From Rhodosalinus halophilus (lineage in GTDB: Bacteria; Pseudomonadota; Alphaproteobacteria; Rhodobacterales; Rhodobacteraceae), in NCBI RefSeq assembly GCF_003298775.1, contig NZ_QNTQ01000008.1, positions 1 through 64,000 of the forward strand: 64,000 bases of DNA, given 5' to 3'. Position 1 is the stretch's first letter; every line of letters begins with the position of its first letter. The translations under genes were made by a program, and so were the position numbers. The notes beneath the pieces are model-generated. The model worked only from the letters and a program-made list of their open reading frames with translations, was not told the origin of the DNA and ran no database searches. This document shows positions 39,975-52,979 of the stretch, in pieces.

Positions 39975-40299
39975 GGCTGTGCCTGTCCCGTTTCTGCCCT
40001 GCCGCGACGTTGCGCGGCGCTGTCATCCCCAGATGCCGTCGCACTATGGCACAGGGTTAACGGGCCCACCAAGGCATGATTCGGCTTAAGCTGTTGTAAA
40101 ATCCTGCAATCGGCAAAAACCTGCTCACACGGGGCTCGGCTCGGCGTGCACCCGGGCGTTGCGGCGATGCCGCGGGCAAGCGTCAAGTTGGGTGCCCATG
40201 ACGAAACGTGAGTGGACAATCGCGCGTTCTTCCAGCTCCGATTTGACTCGAGACACGGCCGCGACCGCGCAGGTCCGCCGCCAGCAGAAGGAGATGCCG
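39975..40299. promoter_or_regulatory. Divergent promoter region of the peptidoglycan genes
   Basis: This 325-base stretch has no supported gene. It contains TTAAC (about 40056) and CTTAAGC (about 40084), single CtrA-like half sites that are not spaced as a full TTAA-N7-TTAA box. An in-frame ATG at 40198 could extend the transpeptidase N-terminus, but that would bury the signal peptide. Confidence 0.4.
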
Positions 40300-41910
40300 A
40301 TGCCGCGCTTCACGCGCTCCTGGACCCGCCACCTATTCGCCGCCGCAGCGATCGGCTGCGCCGTCCTCGCGGCTGCTCCCGTCGCGCAGGCCGGCGTCAC
40401 CGCCTTCAAGCAGGCGCTGGCAGAACAGGTGGCCGGCGAGGCGCCGCTGACGGCATTCTACCGCGCGAACGGATACAGCGCGATCTGGACCGGCCCGGGC
40501 GAGGACCACCGCGCCCGTCGCGCCGCGCTGCTCGAGGCGCTCGATGCCTTGCCGCTGCACGGCCTGCCGGCCGAGGATCTCTCCGGCCTGCGCGCGCGGC
40601 TGGCTGCGGCGCGCACCGCGCATGACCTGGGCCTGCTCGAGGCGGAGCTTTCCCGGCGCTTTCTCGACTACGCCCGCCGTGTGCAGATGGGCGTACTGAC
40701 CCCGTCGCGGATCGATCCGGACATGGTGCGCGAGGTCGCGCGCCCGGATCTCGCCGCGCAACTCGCCGCCTTCGCCGAGGCCGAGCGGCCCGCGGCCTTC
40801 CTGCGGGGATTGGCGCCGGGCAGCGCCGAATACGCGCGCCTGCTCAAGGCCCGTCTCGAGCTCGAGGAGGTGGTGCGCGCAGGCGGCTGGGGCCCGGCGG
40901 TCCCCGCCGGCCGGCTCGAACCCGGCGATACGGGGTCTGCCGTCGTCGCGCTGCGAAACCGCCTGATCGCGATGGGCTACATGCGCCGATCGGCTTCGGC
41001 GGCCTACGACGGCGCGCTGGTCGAGGCCGTGCGCGCCTTCCAGGAGGCGCATGGGCTGGAGGCCGACGGGGTGGTGGGCGAGGAGACGCGCGCCGCGATC
41101 AACACGCCGGCGCGCGAGCGCCTGCAGTCGGTGCTGGTCGCGCTCGAGCGCGAGCGCTGGCTGCCCCGCGACCGGGGCGCGCGGCACGTGCTGGTCAATC
41201 TCACGGATTTCTCCGCCAGGATCATCGACGACGGCAAGGTGACCTTCGAGACAAAGGCCGTGGTCGGCGCGCGCAGCCCGGCGGACAAGCACACGCCCGA
41301 GTTCTCCGACGAGATGGAGCACATGGTCATCAACCCGTCGTGGTATGTGCCCCGCTCGATCCTCGCGCGCGACTACCTGCCCCGAATGAAGCGCAACCGC
41401 AACGCCGCCTCCTACCTGCAGCTCATCAACAGCCGCGGGCAGGTGGTCAGCCGCGCCGCAGTGAACTTCAACGCCTACAACGCCCGCAACTTCCCCTTCA
41501 ACGTGCGCCAGCCGCCCGGCCCGCGCAATGCGCTCGGCAAGGTGAAGTTCATGTTCCCCAACCAATACGCCATCTACCTGCACGACACGCCCGAGAAGCA
41601 TCTCTTCGACCGGCACACGCGCACCTACTCGAGCGGCTGCATCCGGCTGCAGCGGCCCTTCGAATTCGCCTACGAGCTGCTCAGCCGGCAGACGGACGAC
41701 CCTCGGGGGCTGTTCCATTCGGTCCTCGAGACCGGCCGCGAGACGCGGGTCGAGCTCGAGACGCATGTGCCGGTGCATCTGATCTATCGCACCGCGCTGA
41801 CCACGCCGAAGGGCGCGCTGCATTTCCGCCCCGACATGTACGGCCGCGATGCGCGGATCTGGTCGGCGCTCGAGGCGCGAGGGGTGGCGATCGGGGCCGT
41901 GAACGGCTAG
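40300..41910 (+). CDS. Periplasmic L,D-transpeptidase (YcbB/LdtD-like)
   Basis: I choose ATG 40300: AAGGAG lies seven bases upstream and the protein then begins with a signal peptide (HLFAAAAIGCAVLAAAPVAQ). The 536-residue enzyme has an N-terminal scaffold, a peptidoglycan-binding domain at about 205-265 (RLEPGDTGSAVVALRNRLIA, FQEAHGLEADGVVGEETRAA) and a YkuD catalytic domain ending in the active-site motif TYSSGCIRLQRPFEFA with the nucleophilic cysteine; AIYLHDTPEKHLF carries the conserved histidine. It forms 3-3 crosslinks. Domain order and length fit the YcbB class. Confidence 0.9.
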   Translation: MPRFTRSWTRHLFAAAAIGCAVLAAAPVAQAGVTAFKQALAEQVAGEAPLTAFYRANGYSAIWTGPGEDHRARRAALLEALDALPLHGLPAEDLSGLRARLAAARTAHDLGLLEAELSRRFLDYARRVQMGVLTPSRIDPDMVREVARPDLAAQLAAFAEAERPAAFLRGLAPGSAEYARLLKARLELEEVVRAGGWGPAVPAGRLEPGDTGSAVVALRNRLIAMGYMRRSASAAYDGALVEAVRAFQEAHGLEADGVVGEETRAAINTPARERLQSVLVALERERWLPRDRGARHVLVNLTDFSARIIDDGKVTFETKAVVGARSPADKHTPEFSDEMEHMVINPSWYVPRSILARDYLPRMKRNRNAASYLQLINSRGQVVSRAAVNFNAYNARNFPFNVRQPPGPRNALGKVKFMFPNQYAIYLHDTPEKHLFDRHTRTYSSGCIRLQRPFEFAYELLSRQTDDPRGLFHSVLETGRETRVELETHVPVHLIYRTALTTPKGALHFRPDMYGRDARIWSALEARGVAIGAVNG

Positions 41911-41937
41911 AAGACGACTCCCGCCACGGGAGGTCAG

Positions 41938-43032
41938 ATGCCCCACACGCTCGGCGAGCTCGCCCGCGCCCTCGGTCTGCAGGTGCACGGCGACCCGGAC
42001 CTGACGATCACCGGCGCGGCCGAGCCGGCCGCCGCCGGGCCCGAGGAGCTCGCGCTCGCCTCGACGCCTGCCTATGCGGAGGCGCTCGCCCGGGGCCGCG
42101 CCCGCGCCGCCATGCTCTGGGACGGGGCCGACTGGCGCGCGCTCGGCCTCGCGGGCGCGCTTTGTCCCGCGCGCCCGCGCTTCGCGATGGCCGGCCTCAC
42201 GGCCGCGCTCGACCCCGGGCCGGGATTCGCGCCGGGCCGCCATCCCTCGGCTGTCGTCGATCCGCGGGCCGAGATCGGGCCGGACGTCTCGATCGGGCCG
42301 CTCGCGGTGATCGAGGCGGGCGCGCGGATCGGCGCGGGCGCGGTGATCGGTCCGCAATGCTACGTGGGCGCGGACGCTGCCGTCGGGCCGGGCGCGCTTC
42401 TGCGCGAGGGCGTGCGCATCGCCGCGCGGGTCCGCATCGGCGCCCGTGTCGTCGCGCAGCCCGGCTGCGTGGTGGGCGGCGACGGGTTTTCCTTCGTCAC
42501 GCCGTCGGAGGCCGGGGTCGAACAGGCGCGCGCGGCCCTGTCCGGCGAGGTCGCGCCGGCGCCGGCGCAGAGCTGGGAGCGTATCCACTCCCTCGGCGCC
42601 GTGTCCGTGGGCGACGACGTCGAGATCGGCGCGAACAGCTGCATCGACCGCGGCACCATCCGCGACACCGTCATCGGCGACGGCACCAAGCTCGACAACC
42701 TCGTGCAGATCGGACACAACGTGGTCGTCGGCCGCGACTGCCTCTTTGCAGGCCAGGTCGGGGTCGCGGGATCCACGCGTATCGGCGATCACGTCGTCCT
42801 CGGGGGGCAGGTCGGCGTAGCCGACAACCTGCAGGTCGGCGACAACGCGGTCATCGCCGCAGGCAGCAAGGTCCTGTCCAACGTGCCGGCGGGCCGGGTC
42901 ATGCTCGGCTATCCGGCGACCCGGCTCGACGCCCAGGTGGACAGCTACAAGGCGCTGCGCCGCCTGCCGCGGCTCTTCCGGGACGTCGCGGCGCTCAAGA
43001 AAGCGGTTTCCAAGGCGGACGGGAGCGACTAA
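41938..43032 (+). CDS. lpxD: UDP-3-O-acylglucosamine N-acyltransferase
   Basis: The 364-residue protein adds the N-linked 3-hydroxyacyl chain in lipid A synthesis. The N-terminal domain ([36 protein letters not shown]) is the LpxD uridine-binding part; from about 100 there is a left-handed beta-helix with hexapeptides ([19 protein letters not shown]), the catalytic histidine in [10 protein letters not shown] and [20 protein letters not shown]. The typical bamA-lpxD-fabZ-lpxA neighbours are missing; instead acyl carrier protein and ketoacyl synthase genes follow, so this may be a second copy with a special acyl chain. Confidence 0.88.
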   Translation: MPHTLGELARALGLQVHGDPDLTITGAAEPAAAGPEELALASTPAYAEALARGRARAAMLWDGADWRALGLAGALCPARPRFAMAGLTAALDPGPGFAPGRHPSAVVDPRAEIGPDVSIGPLAVIEAGARIGAGAVIGPQCYVGADAAVGPGALLREGVRIAARVRIGARVVAQPGCVVGGDGFSFVTPSEAGVEQARAALSGEVAPAPAQSWERIHSLGAVSVGDDVEIGANSCIDRGTIRDTVIGDGTKLDNLVQIGHNVVVGRDCLFAGQVGVAGSTRIGDHVVLGGQVGVADNLQVGDNAVIAAGSKVLSNVPAGRVMLGYPATRLDAQVDSYKALRRLPRLFRDVAALKKAVSKADGSD

Positions 43033-43061
43033 ATGAGGCCCGCAATGGCGCAGGGGGCTTC

Positions 43062-43331
43062 ATGGAGATGACGAACGTCCGCGACAGGGTGATCCGGATC
43101 ATCGCGGAACAGGCGGTGCTCGAACCCTCCGACATCCGGCCGGAGGCCACCCTCGACGAGCTCGGCATCGACAGCCTGGGCGTCGTGGAGAGCATCTTCG
43201 CCATCGAGGAGGCGTTCGACATCTCCGTGCCCTTCAATGCGAACGAGCCCCAGGCGAGCGACTTCGACATCTCGTCGGTGGACACGATCGTCGCCGGGAT
43301 CGAGCGGCTGATCGCCGAGCAGCACGGGTGA
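43062..43331 (+). CDS. Acyl carrier protein
   Basis: The 89-residue protein starts at ATG 43062 after GGGGG. The phosphopantetheine site is DELGIDSLGVVESIFAIEEA with Ser in DSL, and the rest is acidic and helical (FDISVPFNANEPQASDFDIS). It is longer than the housekeeping AcpP and lies between lpxD and a ketoacyl synthase, which suggests a dedicated carrier for a modified or very long lipid A chain, similar in principle to AcpXL of rhizobia. That role is inference. Confidence 0.88.
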   Translation: MEMTNVRDRVIRIIAEQAVLEPSDIRPEATLDELGIDSLGVVESIFAIEEAFDISVPFNANEPQASDFDISSVDTIVAGIERLIAEQHG

Positions 43332-43374
43332 GGACCGCGCCGCAGATGGCTGCCGCGACACCTGGAGCCTGAGC

Positions 43375-44583
43375 ATGGGACGTGTCGTCATCACCGGGGC
43401 GGGCACGATCAACCCGCTCGGCCAGTCCGTGCCCCAGACGCTGGAGGCCATGCGCGAGGGCCGCTGCGGCATCGGCCAGCTCGAGCTCCGCGACGTGGAT
43501 CGTCTCGCGGTCCGCATCGGCGGACAGGTCAAGGGCTTCGAGGCCGAACAGCACTTCAACCGCCAGCAGCTGGCGCTCTACGACCGGTTCACGCAGTTCA
43601 CGCTGATCGCGGCGCGCGAGGCGATCGCGCAGGCGGGCCTGGAGTTCTCGGGCGAACTGGCCGCCAGCTCGGGCGTGGTGCTGGGCACCGCCGGCGGCGG
43701 CGTCTCGACCTGGGACGAGAACTACCGCACCGTCTACGAGGAGGGAAAGAACCGCGTTCATCCCTTCGTGGTTCCGAAGCTGATGAACAACGCGGCGGCC
43801 AGCCACGTCTCGATGGAATACAACCTCAAGGGGCCGTCCTTTACCGTCTCCACCGCCTGCGCCTCGTCCAACCATGCGATGGCCCAGGCCTTCCAGATGG
43901 TGCGCCTCGGCATGAGCCGCGTGATGGTCACGGGGGGCTCGGAATCCATGCTCTGCTTCGGCGGCGTGAAGGCCTGGGAGGGGCTGAGGGTGATGAGCCG
44001 CGACGCCTGCCGCCCCTTCAGCGCCAACCGCAACGGGATGGTGCAGGGCGAGGGCGCCGGCGTCTTCGTCTTCGAGGACTACGACCACGCGCGCGCCCGC
44101 GGCGCCGAGATCCTCGCCGAGGTGGTGGGCTTCGCCATGACCTCGGACGCGGCCGACATCGTGATGCCCTCGAAGCAGGGCGCCGCCCGCGCGATGGCCG
44201 GCGCGCTGCGCGACGCGGGCGTGGCGGGCGAGCAGGTCGGCTATATCAACGCGCACGGCACCGGGACGCTCGCCAACGACAAGACCGAGTGCGCCGCGGT
44301 GGCCGATGTCTTCGGCCCCCACGCCGATCGGCTGATGATCTCCTCCACCAAGTCGATGCACGGCCACCTGATCGGCGGGACCGGCGCCGTCGAGCTGCTG
44401 GCCTGCATAATGGCGGTGCGCGACGGCGTGATCGCCCCGACGATCGGCTACGAGGAGCCCGATCCCGAATGCGCGCTCGACGTGGTGCCCAACGCGGCGC
44501 GCGAGGCCGAGGTGGATGTCGCGCTGTCGAACGCCTTCGCCTTCGGCGGGCTCAACGCCGTGCTCGCCCTGCGCCGCATCTGA
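43375..44583 (+). CDS. Beta-ketoacyl-ACP synthase (KAS II-like)
   Basis: The 402-residue condensing enzyme has the active-site cysteine in FTVSTACASSNHAMAQAFQM, the histidines in YINAHGTGTLANDKTE and STKSMHGHLIGGTGAVELLA, and the closing glycine-rich NAFAFGGLNAVLAL. The start MGRVVITGAGTINPLGQSVP is normal. It follows the dedicated acyl carrier protein with a 43-base gap and should elongate the chain carried by it. The gene ends just before the inverted pair of intergenic repeats at 44638-44779. Confidence 0.9.
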   Translation: MGRVVITGAGTINPLGQSVPQTLEAMREGRCGIGQLELRDVDRLAVRIGGQVKGFEAEQHFNRQQLALYDRFTQFTLIAAREAIAQAGLEFSGELAASSGVVLGTAGGGVSTWDENYRTVYEEGKNRVHPFVVPKLMNNAAASHVSMEYNLKGPSFTVSTACASSNHAMAQAFQMVRLGMSRVMVTGGSESMLCFGGVKAWEGLRVMSRDACRPFSANRNGMVQGEGAGVFVFEDYDHARARGAEILAEVVGFAMTSDAADIVMPSKQGAARAMAGALRDAGVAGEQVGYINAHGTGTLANDKTECAAVADVFGPHADRLMISSTKSMHGHLIGGTGAVELLACIMAVRDGVIAPTIGYEEPDPECALDVVPNAAREAEVDVALSNAFAFGGLNAVLALRRI

Positions 44584-44637
44584 GCGGCTGCCGGGCGGCG
44601 CGGCCTTGCGGCCGCACGTCTTCTGGCACTGCGTGCG

Positions 44638-44779
44638 GGCGAGGGGCGCTGCCCCTCGCGCTCCCCGGGATATTTTCACCAAGAAGAAACAGGCGGACCG
44701 GTTCCGGCTCCTTCTTCTTGGCACAAATATCCCGGGGGTGAATTGGCCGTCAGGCCAAGAGGGGGCAGCGCCCCCTTCC
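44638..44779. repeat. Two copies of the modular intergenic repeat facing each other
   Basis: Copy 2 (44638-44690, plus) has a GAGGGGCGCTGCCCCTC hairpin, then CTCCCCGGGATATTTT and CACCAAGAAGAA. Copy 3 (44709-44779, minus) has GGGGGCGCTGCCCCC, a second hairpin TTGGCC/GGCCAA, then CCCCCGGGATATTT and GTGCCAAGAAGAAGG. The two 3' modules can pair with each other to form a long stem, ending transcripts from the convergent fabF-like and mnmA genes from both sides. It most likely acts as a bidirectional terminator. Confidence 0.75.
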
Positions 44780-44806
44780 ACGCCGCGGTGCCGCCGGCGC
44801 CACGCC

Positions 44807-45952
44807 TCAGCGACCGCGCCAGATCCAGCCGCCGCCGAGCACGCGGGTGCCGCCCGTCTCGTAGAAGACGCAGGCCTGGCCCGGGCTCACACCTTCCTCG
44901 GGGGAGAGCAGTTCGACCTCGGCCTCGGTTTCGGAGAGCGGGCGGAGGATCGCCTCGGAGGGGGGGCGGGTGGAGCGGACCCTGACGGAGATCTCGCGCG
45001 CCTCGGCCCCGGCGAAGGCCCCGTCGCCCAGCCAGTTGACCTCGCGCACGGGCACGCGGCGGGTGGCCAGCATCTCCTTCGGGCCGACGATCACGCGGCG
45101 GCGCTCGACGTCGAGCTTGACCACGTAAAGCGGCTCGGACAGCCCGCCGATGCCGAGGCCCCGGCGCTGGCCGATGGTGAAGTGGATCACCCCGGGATGC
45201 TCGCCAAGCACGCGCCCGTCGGCGTGCACGATCTCGCCCGGCTCGGCCGCGCCGGGACGCAGCTTCTCGATCACCGCGGCGTAGTCGCCGTTCGGGACGA
45301 AGCAGATGTCCTGGCTGTCGGGCTTGTCGGCCACCGGAAGGCCGTAGCGCGCGGCGAGCGCGCGGGTCTCGTCCTTCGAGGCGAGCCCGCCCAGCGGGAA
45401 GCGCAGGTATTCGAGTTGCTCGCGCGTGGTCGAGAACAGGAAATAGCTCTGGTCGCGCGCGCCGTCGGCGGCCATGTGCAGCTCCGGCCCGGCGGGGCCC
45501 GCTTCGCGCCGGATGTAGTGGCCGGTCGCCATGCAGTCCGCCTCGAGATCCTTCGCCGTCTCCAGCAGGTCGCGGAACTTCACGCGTTCGTTGCAGCGGA
45601 TGCAGGGCACGGGAGTCGCGCCGGCGAGGTAACTCTCGGCGAATTCGTCGATCACCGCCTCGCGGAAGGTGTTCTCGTAGTCGAGCACGTAGTGCGGAAA
45701 GCCTCGCGCCTCGGCCACGCGGCGCGCGTCATGGATGTCGCGGCCCGCGCAGCAGGCGCCCTTTTTCGCCAGCGCCGCGCCGTGATCATAGAGCTGCAGG
45801 GTGACGCCGACCACGTCGTAGCCCTCCTCGGCCAGCATCGCCGCGACGACCGAGCTGTCCACGCCCCCCGACATGGCGACGACCACGCGGGTCTCGGCCG
45901 GCGGTTTGGGCAGGCCCAGGGAATTCAGGCCGGTGGCGGTGTCGAGCGACAT
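44807..45952 (-). CDS. mnmA: tRNA-specific 2-thiouridylase
   Basis: MnmA adds sulfur to U34 of tRNA-Lys, -Glu and -Gln. I take ATG 45952 ([20 protein letters not shown]) as start. The 381-residue protein has the PP-loop [20 protein letters not shown], the catalytic cysteines in [15 protein letters not shown] and [15 protein letters not shown], and the tRNA-contact TGHYIRR. The C-terminal beta-barrel ([15 protein letters not shown]) is complete. It stands alone between the repeat pair and the divergent sciP gene. Confidence 0.95.
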   Translation of the reverse strand: MSLDTATGLNSLGLPKPPAETRVVVAMSGGVDSSVVAAMLAEEGYDVVGVTLQLYDHGAALAKKGACCAGRDIHDARRVAEARGFPHYVLDYENTFREAVIDEFAESYLAGATPVPCIRCNERVKFRDLLETAKDLEADCMATGHYIRREAGPAGPELHMAADGARDQSYFLFSTTREQLEYLRFPLGGLASKDETRALAARYGLPVADKPDSQDICFVPNGDYAAVIEKLRPGAAEPGEIVHADGRVLGEHPGVIHFTIGQRRGLGIGGLSEPLYVVKLDVERRRVIVGPKEMLATRRVPVREVNWLGDGAFAGAEAREISVRVRSTRPPSEAILRPLSETEAEVELLSPEEGVSPGQACVFYETGGTRVLGGGWIWRGR

Positions 45953-46072
45953 GTCGGACCTCGTCGGAAAGCTCGCGGAATATAGGAAAATCCGCCGTTT
46001 TCGCAAGGGCGGGCTTCAGCGCGCGTTAAGCGCCCCGGCGCGAGTCTCGGCCGGCCAGTCTGGAGGAGCCTG

Positions 46073-46345
46073 ATGTATCTTCGGAAGGTCAATGGCCCGC
46101 GTGCGGTGAGATTGCCCGACGGTCGGGTGATGACCCGCGCCGATCTGCCGGCGCCGGACACCCGCCGGTGGGTGGCCTCGCGCAAGGCGGCCGTCGTGCG
46201 CGCCGTGCGCCATGGTCTGATCGACCGGGCGGAGGCGATCGCCACCTATGCGCTGAGCGAAGAGGAACTCGACGAATGGATGGCTGCCGCCGACCGCGGC
46301 GGCGAGCGTGCCTTGCGTGCAACGGCCCGCCGCAGGCACAACTAG
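46073..46345 (+). CDS. sciP: DUF1153 protein, SciP-like inhibitor of CtrA
   Basis: The 90-residue protein starts MYLRKVNGPRAVRLPDGRVM, then has the helix-turn-helix WVASRKAAVVRAVRHGLIDR and AIATYALSEEELDEWMAAAD, which match DUF1153. In Caulobacter the member SciP binds CtrA-activated promoters and blocks transcription in G1. Here it lies 108 bases upstream of ctrA on the same strand, a strong contextual support. Length is normal. Confidence 0.88.
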   Translation: MYLRKVNGPRAVRLPDGRVMTRADLPAPDTRRWVASRKAAVVRAVRHGLIDRAEAIATYALSEEELDEWMAAADRGGERALRATARRRHN

Positions 46346-46384
46346 GGATTGCAAGCGCAGCCGTGCCGGATAAGCTTTTCCATG

Positions 46385-46399
46385 GTAACGAGCGGTTAA
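46385..46399 (+). promoter_or_regulatory. CtrA box upstream of ctrA
   Basis: GTAA-N7-TTAA, followed by C, differs at one base from the CtrA consensus TTAA-N7-TTAA. It lies 55 bases before the ctrA start in the gap after sciP, fitting the autoregulation known from Caulobacter. Confidence 0.5.
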
Positions 46400-46453
46400 C
46401 CTTTTCTGTTCACCTTGCGTTTTCACAGGAAGCGACGAAGCGGAGTGCCGGGC

Positions 46454-47170
46454 ATGCGTGTGCTGCTGGTGGAAGACGACCCCACGACCTCGAAGAGCAT
46501 CGAGCTGATGCTGACCCACGCCGATCTCAACGTCTATGCGACCGATCTGGGCGAGGAGGCCGTCGATCTGGCGAAGCTTTATGATTACGATTTGATCATT
46601 CTCGATCTCGACCTGCCCGACATGACCGGCCACGACGTCCTGCGGCAGCTTCGCCTGGCGCGCATTTCCACGCCCATCCTGATCCTGTCGGGTTCGGACG
46701 ATACGGAAAGCAAGATCAAGGGCTTCGGCTTCGGCGCCGACGACTATCTGACCAAGCCCTTCCACCGCGAGGAACTGGTGGCGCGGATCCATGCGATCAT
46801 CCGCCGCTCCAAGGGCCATGCGCAATCCGTCATCCGCACCGGCAAGATCGCGGTCAATCTCGACGCCAAGACGGTCGAGGCCGAGGGCAAGCCGGTGCAT
46901 CTGACCGGCAAGGAATACCAGATGCTGGAGCTGCTCAGCCTGCGCAAAGGGACCACGCTGACCAAGGAGATGTTCCTCAACCACCTCTACGGGGGCATGG
47001 ACGAGCCCGAGCTCAAGATCATCGACGTCTTCATCTGCAAGCTCCGGAAGAAACTCTCGGAAGCCACGGGCGGCCCGGCCTACATCGAGACGGTCTGGGG
47101 CCGCGGCTATGTCCTGCGGGATCCCGAACCGGAGCATGAGGCCGCCGACTCGGTCGCCGCCAGCGCCTGA
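46454..47170 (+). CDS. ctrA: Cell-cycle response regulator CtrA
   Basis: The 238-residue OmpR-type regulator has the receiver [20 protein letters not shown] with the phosphorylated aspartate in [20 protein letters not shown], and the DNA-binding domain [40 protein letters not shown] and [15 protein letters not shown]. These are almost the Caulobacter CtrA residues. In Rhodobacterales CtrA is not essential and controls motility, gene transfer agents and related traits. It is preceded by sciP and a CtrA-like box. Confidence 0.96.
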   Translation: MRVLLVEDDPTTSKSIELMLTHADLNVYATDLGEEAVDLAKLYDYDLIILDLDLPDMTGHDVLRQLRLARISTPILILSGSDDTESKIKGFGFGADDYLTKPFHREELVARIHAIIRRSKGHAQSVIRTGKIAVNLDAKTVEAEGKPVHLTGKEYQMLELLSLRKGTTLTKEMFLNHLYGGMDEPELKIIDVFICKLRKKLSEATGGPAYIETVWGRGYVLRDPEPEHEAADSVAASA

Positions 47171-51612
<4,442 letters not shown>

Positions 51613-51630
51613 GGCGGCGCAAACCGCTTT

Positions 51631-51655
51631 GTTCACGAATGTTCTTAAAAAGTTC
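51631..51655. promoter_or_regulatory. Rhodobacter-type SOS (LexA) box with an extra half site
   Basis: GTTC TTAAAAA GTTC at 51641-51655 matches exactly the GTTC-N7-GTTC box bound by LexA in Rhodobacter sphaeroides. A third GTTC at 51631-51634 is spaced by six bases. The site lies 62 bases before the start of the 40-residue membrane peptide and 29 bases after the recG stop. Confidence 0.7.
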
Positions 51656-51717
51656 TTTACATGACGCGGGAGATATGAGAACAAAGGGTCAACATCCCCG
51701 GAGACGGAGCCGAAGCG

Positions 51718-51840
51718 ATGATGACCCAGCTTGCCAGTATCCTGCGCCGCGCCCCCGGCGCCGTCGTCGCCGACATGGCCGGCCTCGTCGCGCTGGCCGT
51801 GCTGCTCTTCGCCGCGCTCAATCTTCCGGGGATCGTCTGA
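51718..51840 (+). CDS. Forty-residue single-span membrane peptide, likely SOS-induced
   Basis: The frame reads MMTQLASILRRAPGAV, then a hydrophobic segment from about 17 to 40 (VADMAGLVALAVLLFAALNL) and ends PGIV. The basic N-terminus (two Arg) and single hydrophobic span predict an inner-membrane peptide with the short tail in the cytoplasm. An SOS box lies just upstream and a strong terminator-like structure 101 bases downstream, so it forms its own transcription unit. A weak GGAG is 10 bases before the start; a second ATG directly follows. Caulobacter SidA, a 29-residue SOS-induced division inhibitor, is a functional parallel, not a proven homologue. Confidence 0.7.
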   Translation: MMTQLASILRRAPGAVVADMAGLVALAVLLFAALNLPGIV

Positions 51841-51940
51841 GCTGTCTCGCGATCCGCGCTTCAGGGCTTTTCCGGCGCCTCTGTCCCCAAGCTGAGCGTC
51901 CCCTGTCGGCCCTGCCTGTCCCCAAAGCGGATCGGACTTC

Positions 51941-52012
51941 GCCGCCGCCTTCCTCAGCGAAGCGCGGCGGCCTTTTCTTTCGGCGGCCTTTTCTTTCGGG
52001 GGGCTTTTCTTA
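51941..52012 (+). terminator. Terminator with a 16-bp tandem repeat
   Basis: GCCGCCGC (51941-51948) pairs with GCGGCGGC (51964-51971) and is followed by CTTTTCTTT. The 3' arm with its T-rich tail, CGGCGGCCTTTTCTTT, is repeated exactly at 51981-51996 and imperfectly at 51997-52012. Any of the copies could pair with the single 5' arm. Confidence 0.65.
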
Positions 52013-52024
52013 CGGGGTGGCGTC

Positions 52025-52477
52025 TCAGGCGCAGCGCGCCTTCTCGGCCTCGGCGACGGCCTCGGCCGTCGCGTCGAGCGCGAGCATGATCGAGGCGTGG
52101 CGGTTCTTGTAGTCGCGCGCCGGGCGCAGCACCTCGAGCCCGTCGAAGGGCGGCGCGGGCGCCGGACCGTCGGACTTCAACATCGCCTTGAGCGCATCGC
52201 GCGCGGCCTCGATCTCGGCCCGGCTGCGGCCGATCGCGTTGGCGCCGACCACCGCCGCCGCCGCCTGCCCGAGCGCGCAGGCCTTCACGTCCTGTCCGAA
52301 CTCGGCGATCCGGCCGTCGCGCAAGATCACGTCCACCGTCACCGTCGACCCGCAAAGCGGCGAGCGCTTCCTGACGCTGGCGTCGGGCGCGCCGAGCCGG
52401 GCGGTGTGCGGAATCTCGGCCGCGAGCGCGAGGATGCGGCCCGAATAGAGCTTGATGAGGTCGGTCTCGGCGCTCAT
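52025..52477 (-). CDS. NifU/IscU-type iron-sulfur cluster scaffold protein
   Basis: The 150-residue protein starts at ATG 52477. It has IKLYSGRILALAAEIPHTAR, the first cysteine in RSPLCGSTVTVDVILRDGRI, the second in DVKACALGQAAAAVVGANAI and a C-terminal region PARDYKNRHASIMLALDATA, where IscU would have its third cysteine (here the last cysteine is at the very end, EKARCA). It belongs to the SufU/IscU superfamily group typical of Rhodobacterales and may build clusters or just bind zinc. It is divergent from hisI. Confidence 0.82.
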   Translation of the reverse strand: MSAETDLIKLYSGRILALAAEIPHTARLGAPDASVRKRSPLCGSTVTVDVILRDGRIAEFGQDVKACALGQAAAAVVGANAIGRSRAEIEAARDALKAMLKSDGPAPAPPFDGLEVLRPARDYKNRHASIMLALDATAEAVAEAEKARCA

Positions 52478-52543
52478 GGCTTCCCCACATGGTCTTTCCT
52501 GCATAGTTAGGCGCGACGCGCCACGATGCAAAAGGAAATCCAC

Positions 52544-52900
52544 ATGCCCTTCGACCCTGCGACGCTGCGCTACGACGCGCGCGGCCTGATCCCTGCCATC
52601 GCGCAGGAGGCTGAAACCGGCGAGGTGCTGATGATGGCCTGGATGACCGCCGAGGCGGTGGCGCGCACGCTCAAGACCGGCCGCGTCACCTATTGGTCGC
52701 GCTCGCGGCAGGCCTTCTGGGAGAAGGGCGCGACCTCTGGCAACCTGCAGGAACTCGTGGAGATGCGGCTGGACTGCGACCGCGACACGCTGCTGCTGCT
52801 GGTGCGCCAGACCGGGCCCGCCTGCCACACCGGGCGGCGGAGCTGTTTCTACACGGCGGTGCGGGACGGTGCGGAGGTGGAGATCCTCGCGCCCGAGTGA
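52544..52900 (+). CDS. hisI: Phosphoribosyl-AMP cyclohydrolase
   Basis: HisI opens the purine ring of PR-AMP in histidine synthesis. I choose ATG 52544, six bases after AAAGGA. The 118-residue protein has [40 protein letters not shown], the metal-binding [13 protein letters not shown] and the zinc-binding [13 protein letters not shown]. It lacks a fused HisE, as usual in alphaproteobacteria. The stop is followed by repeat copy 4. Confidence 0.95.
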   Translation: MPFDPATLRYDARGLIPAIAQEAETGEVLMMAWMTAEAVARTLKTGRVTYWSRSRQAFWEKGATSGNLQELVEMRLDCDRDTLLLLVRQTGPACHTGRRSCFYTAVRDGAEVEILAPE

Positions 52901-52905
52901 GCCCG

Positions 52906-52979
52906 GAAGGGGGGCTGTCTGCCCCCCTCGGCGGCTCGCGCCGCCTCACCCCCCGAGGATATTTGACCCAAGAAGAAGG
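52906..52979 (+). repeat. Modular intergenic repeat, copy 4
   Basis: It has the same plan as copy 1 with few differences: GGGGGGC tgtct GCCCCCC, CGGCGGC/GCCGCC, CACCCCCCGAGGATATTT, four bases and CCAAGAAGAAGG. It lies between the convergent hisI and gluQ genes. Its 3' half is also the end of the gluQ coding frame on the opposite strand. Confidence 0.8.

Noticed and set aside
39975-40299. Full CtrA boxes in the peptidoglycan gene promoter region
   Set aside because: The TTAAC and CTTAAGC elements are not spaced as TTAA-N7-TTAA.
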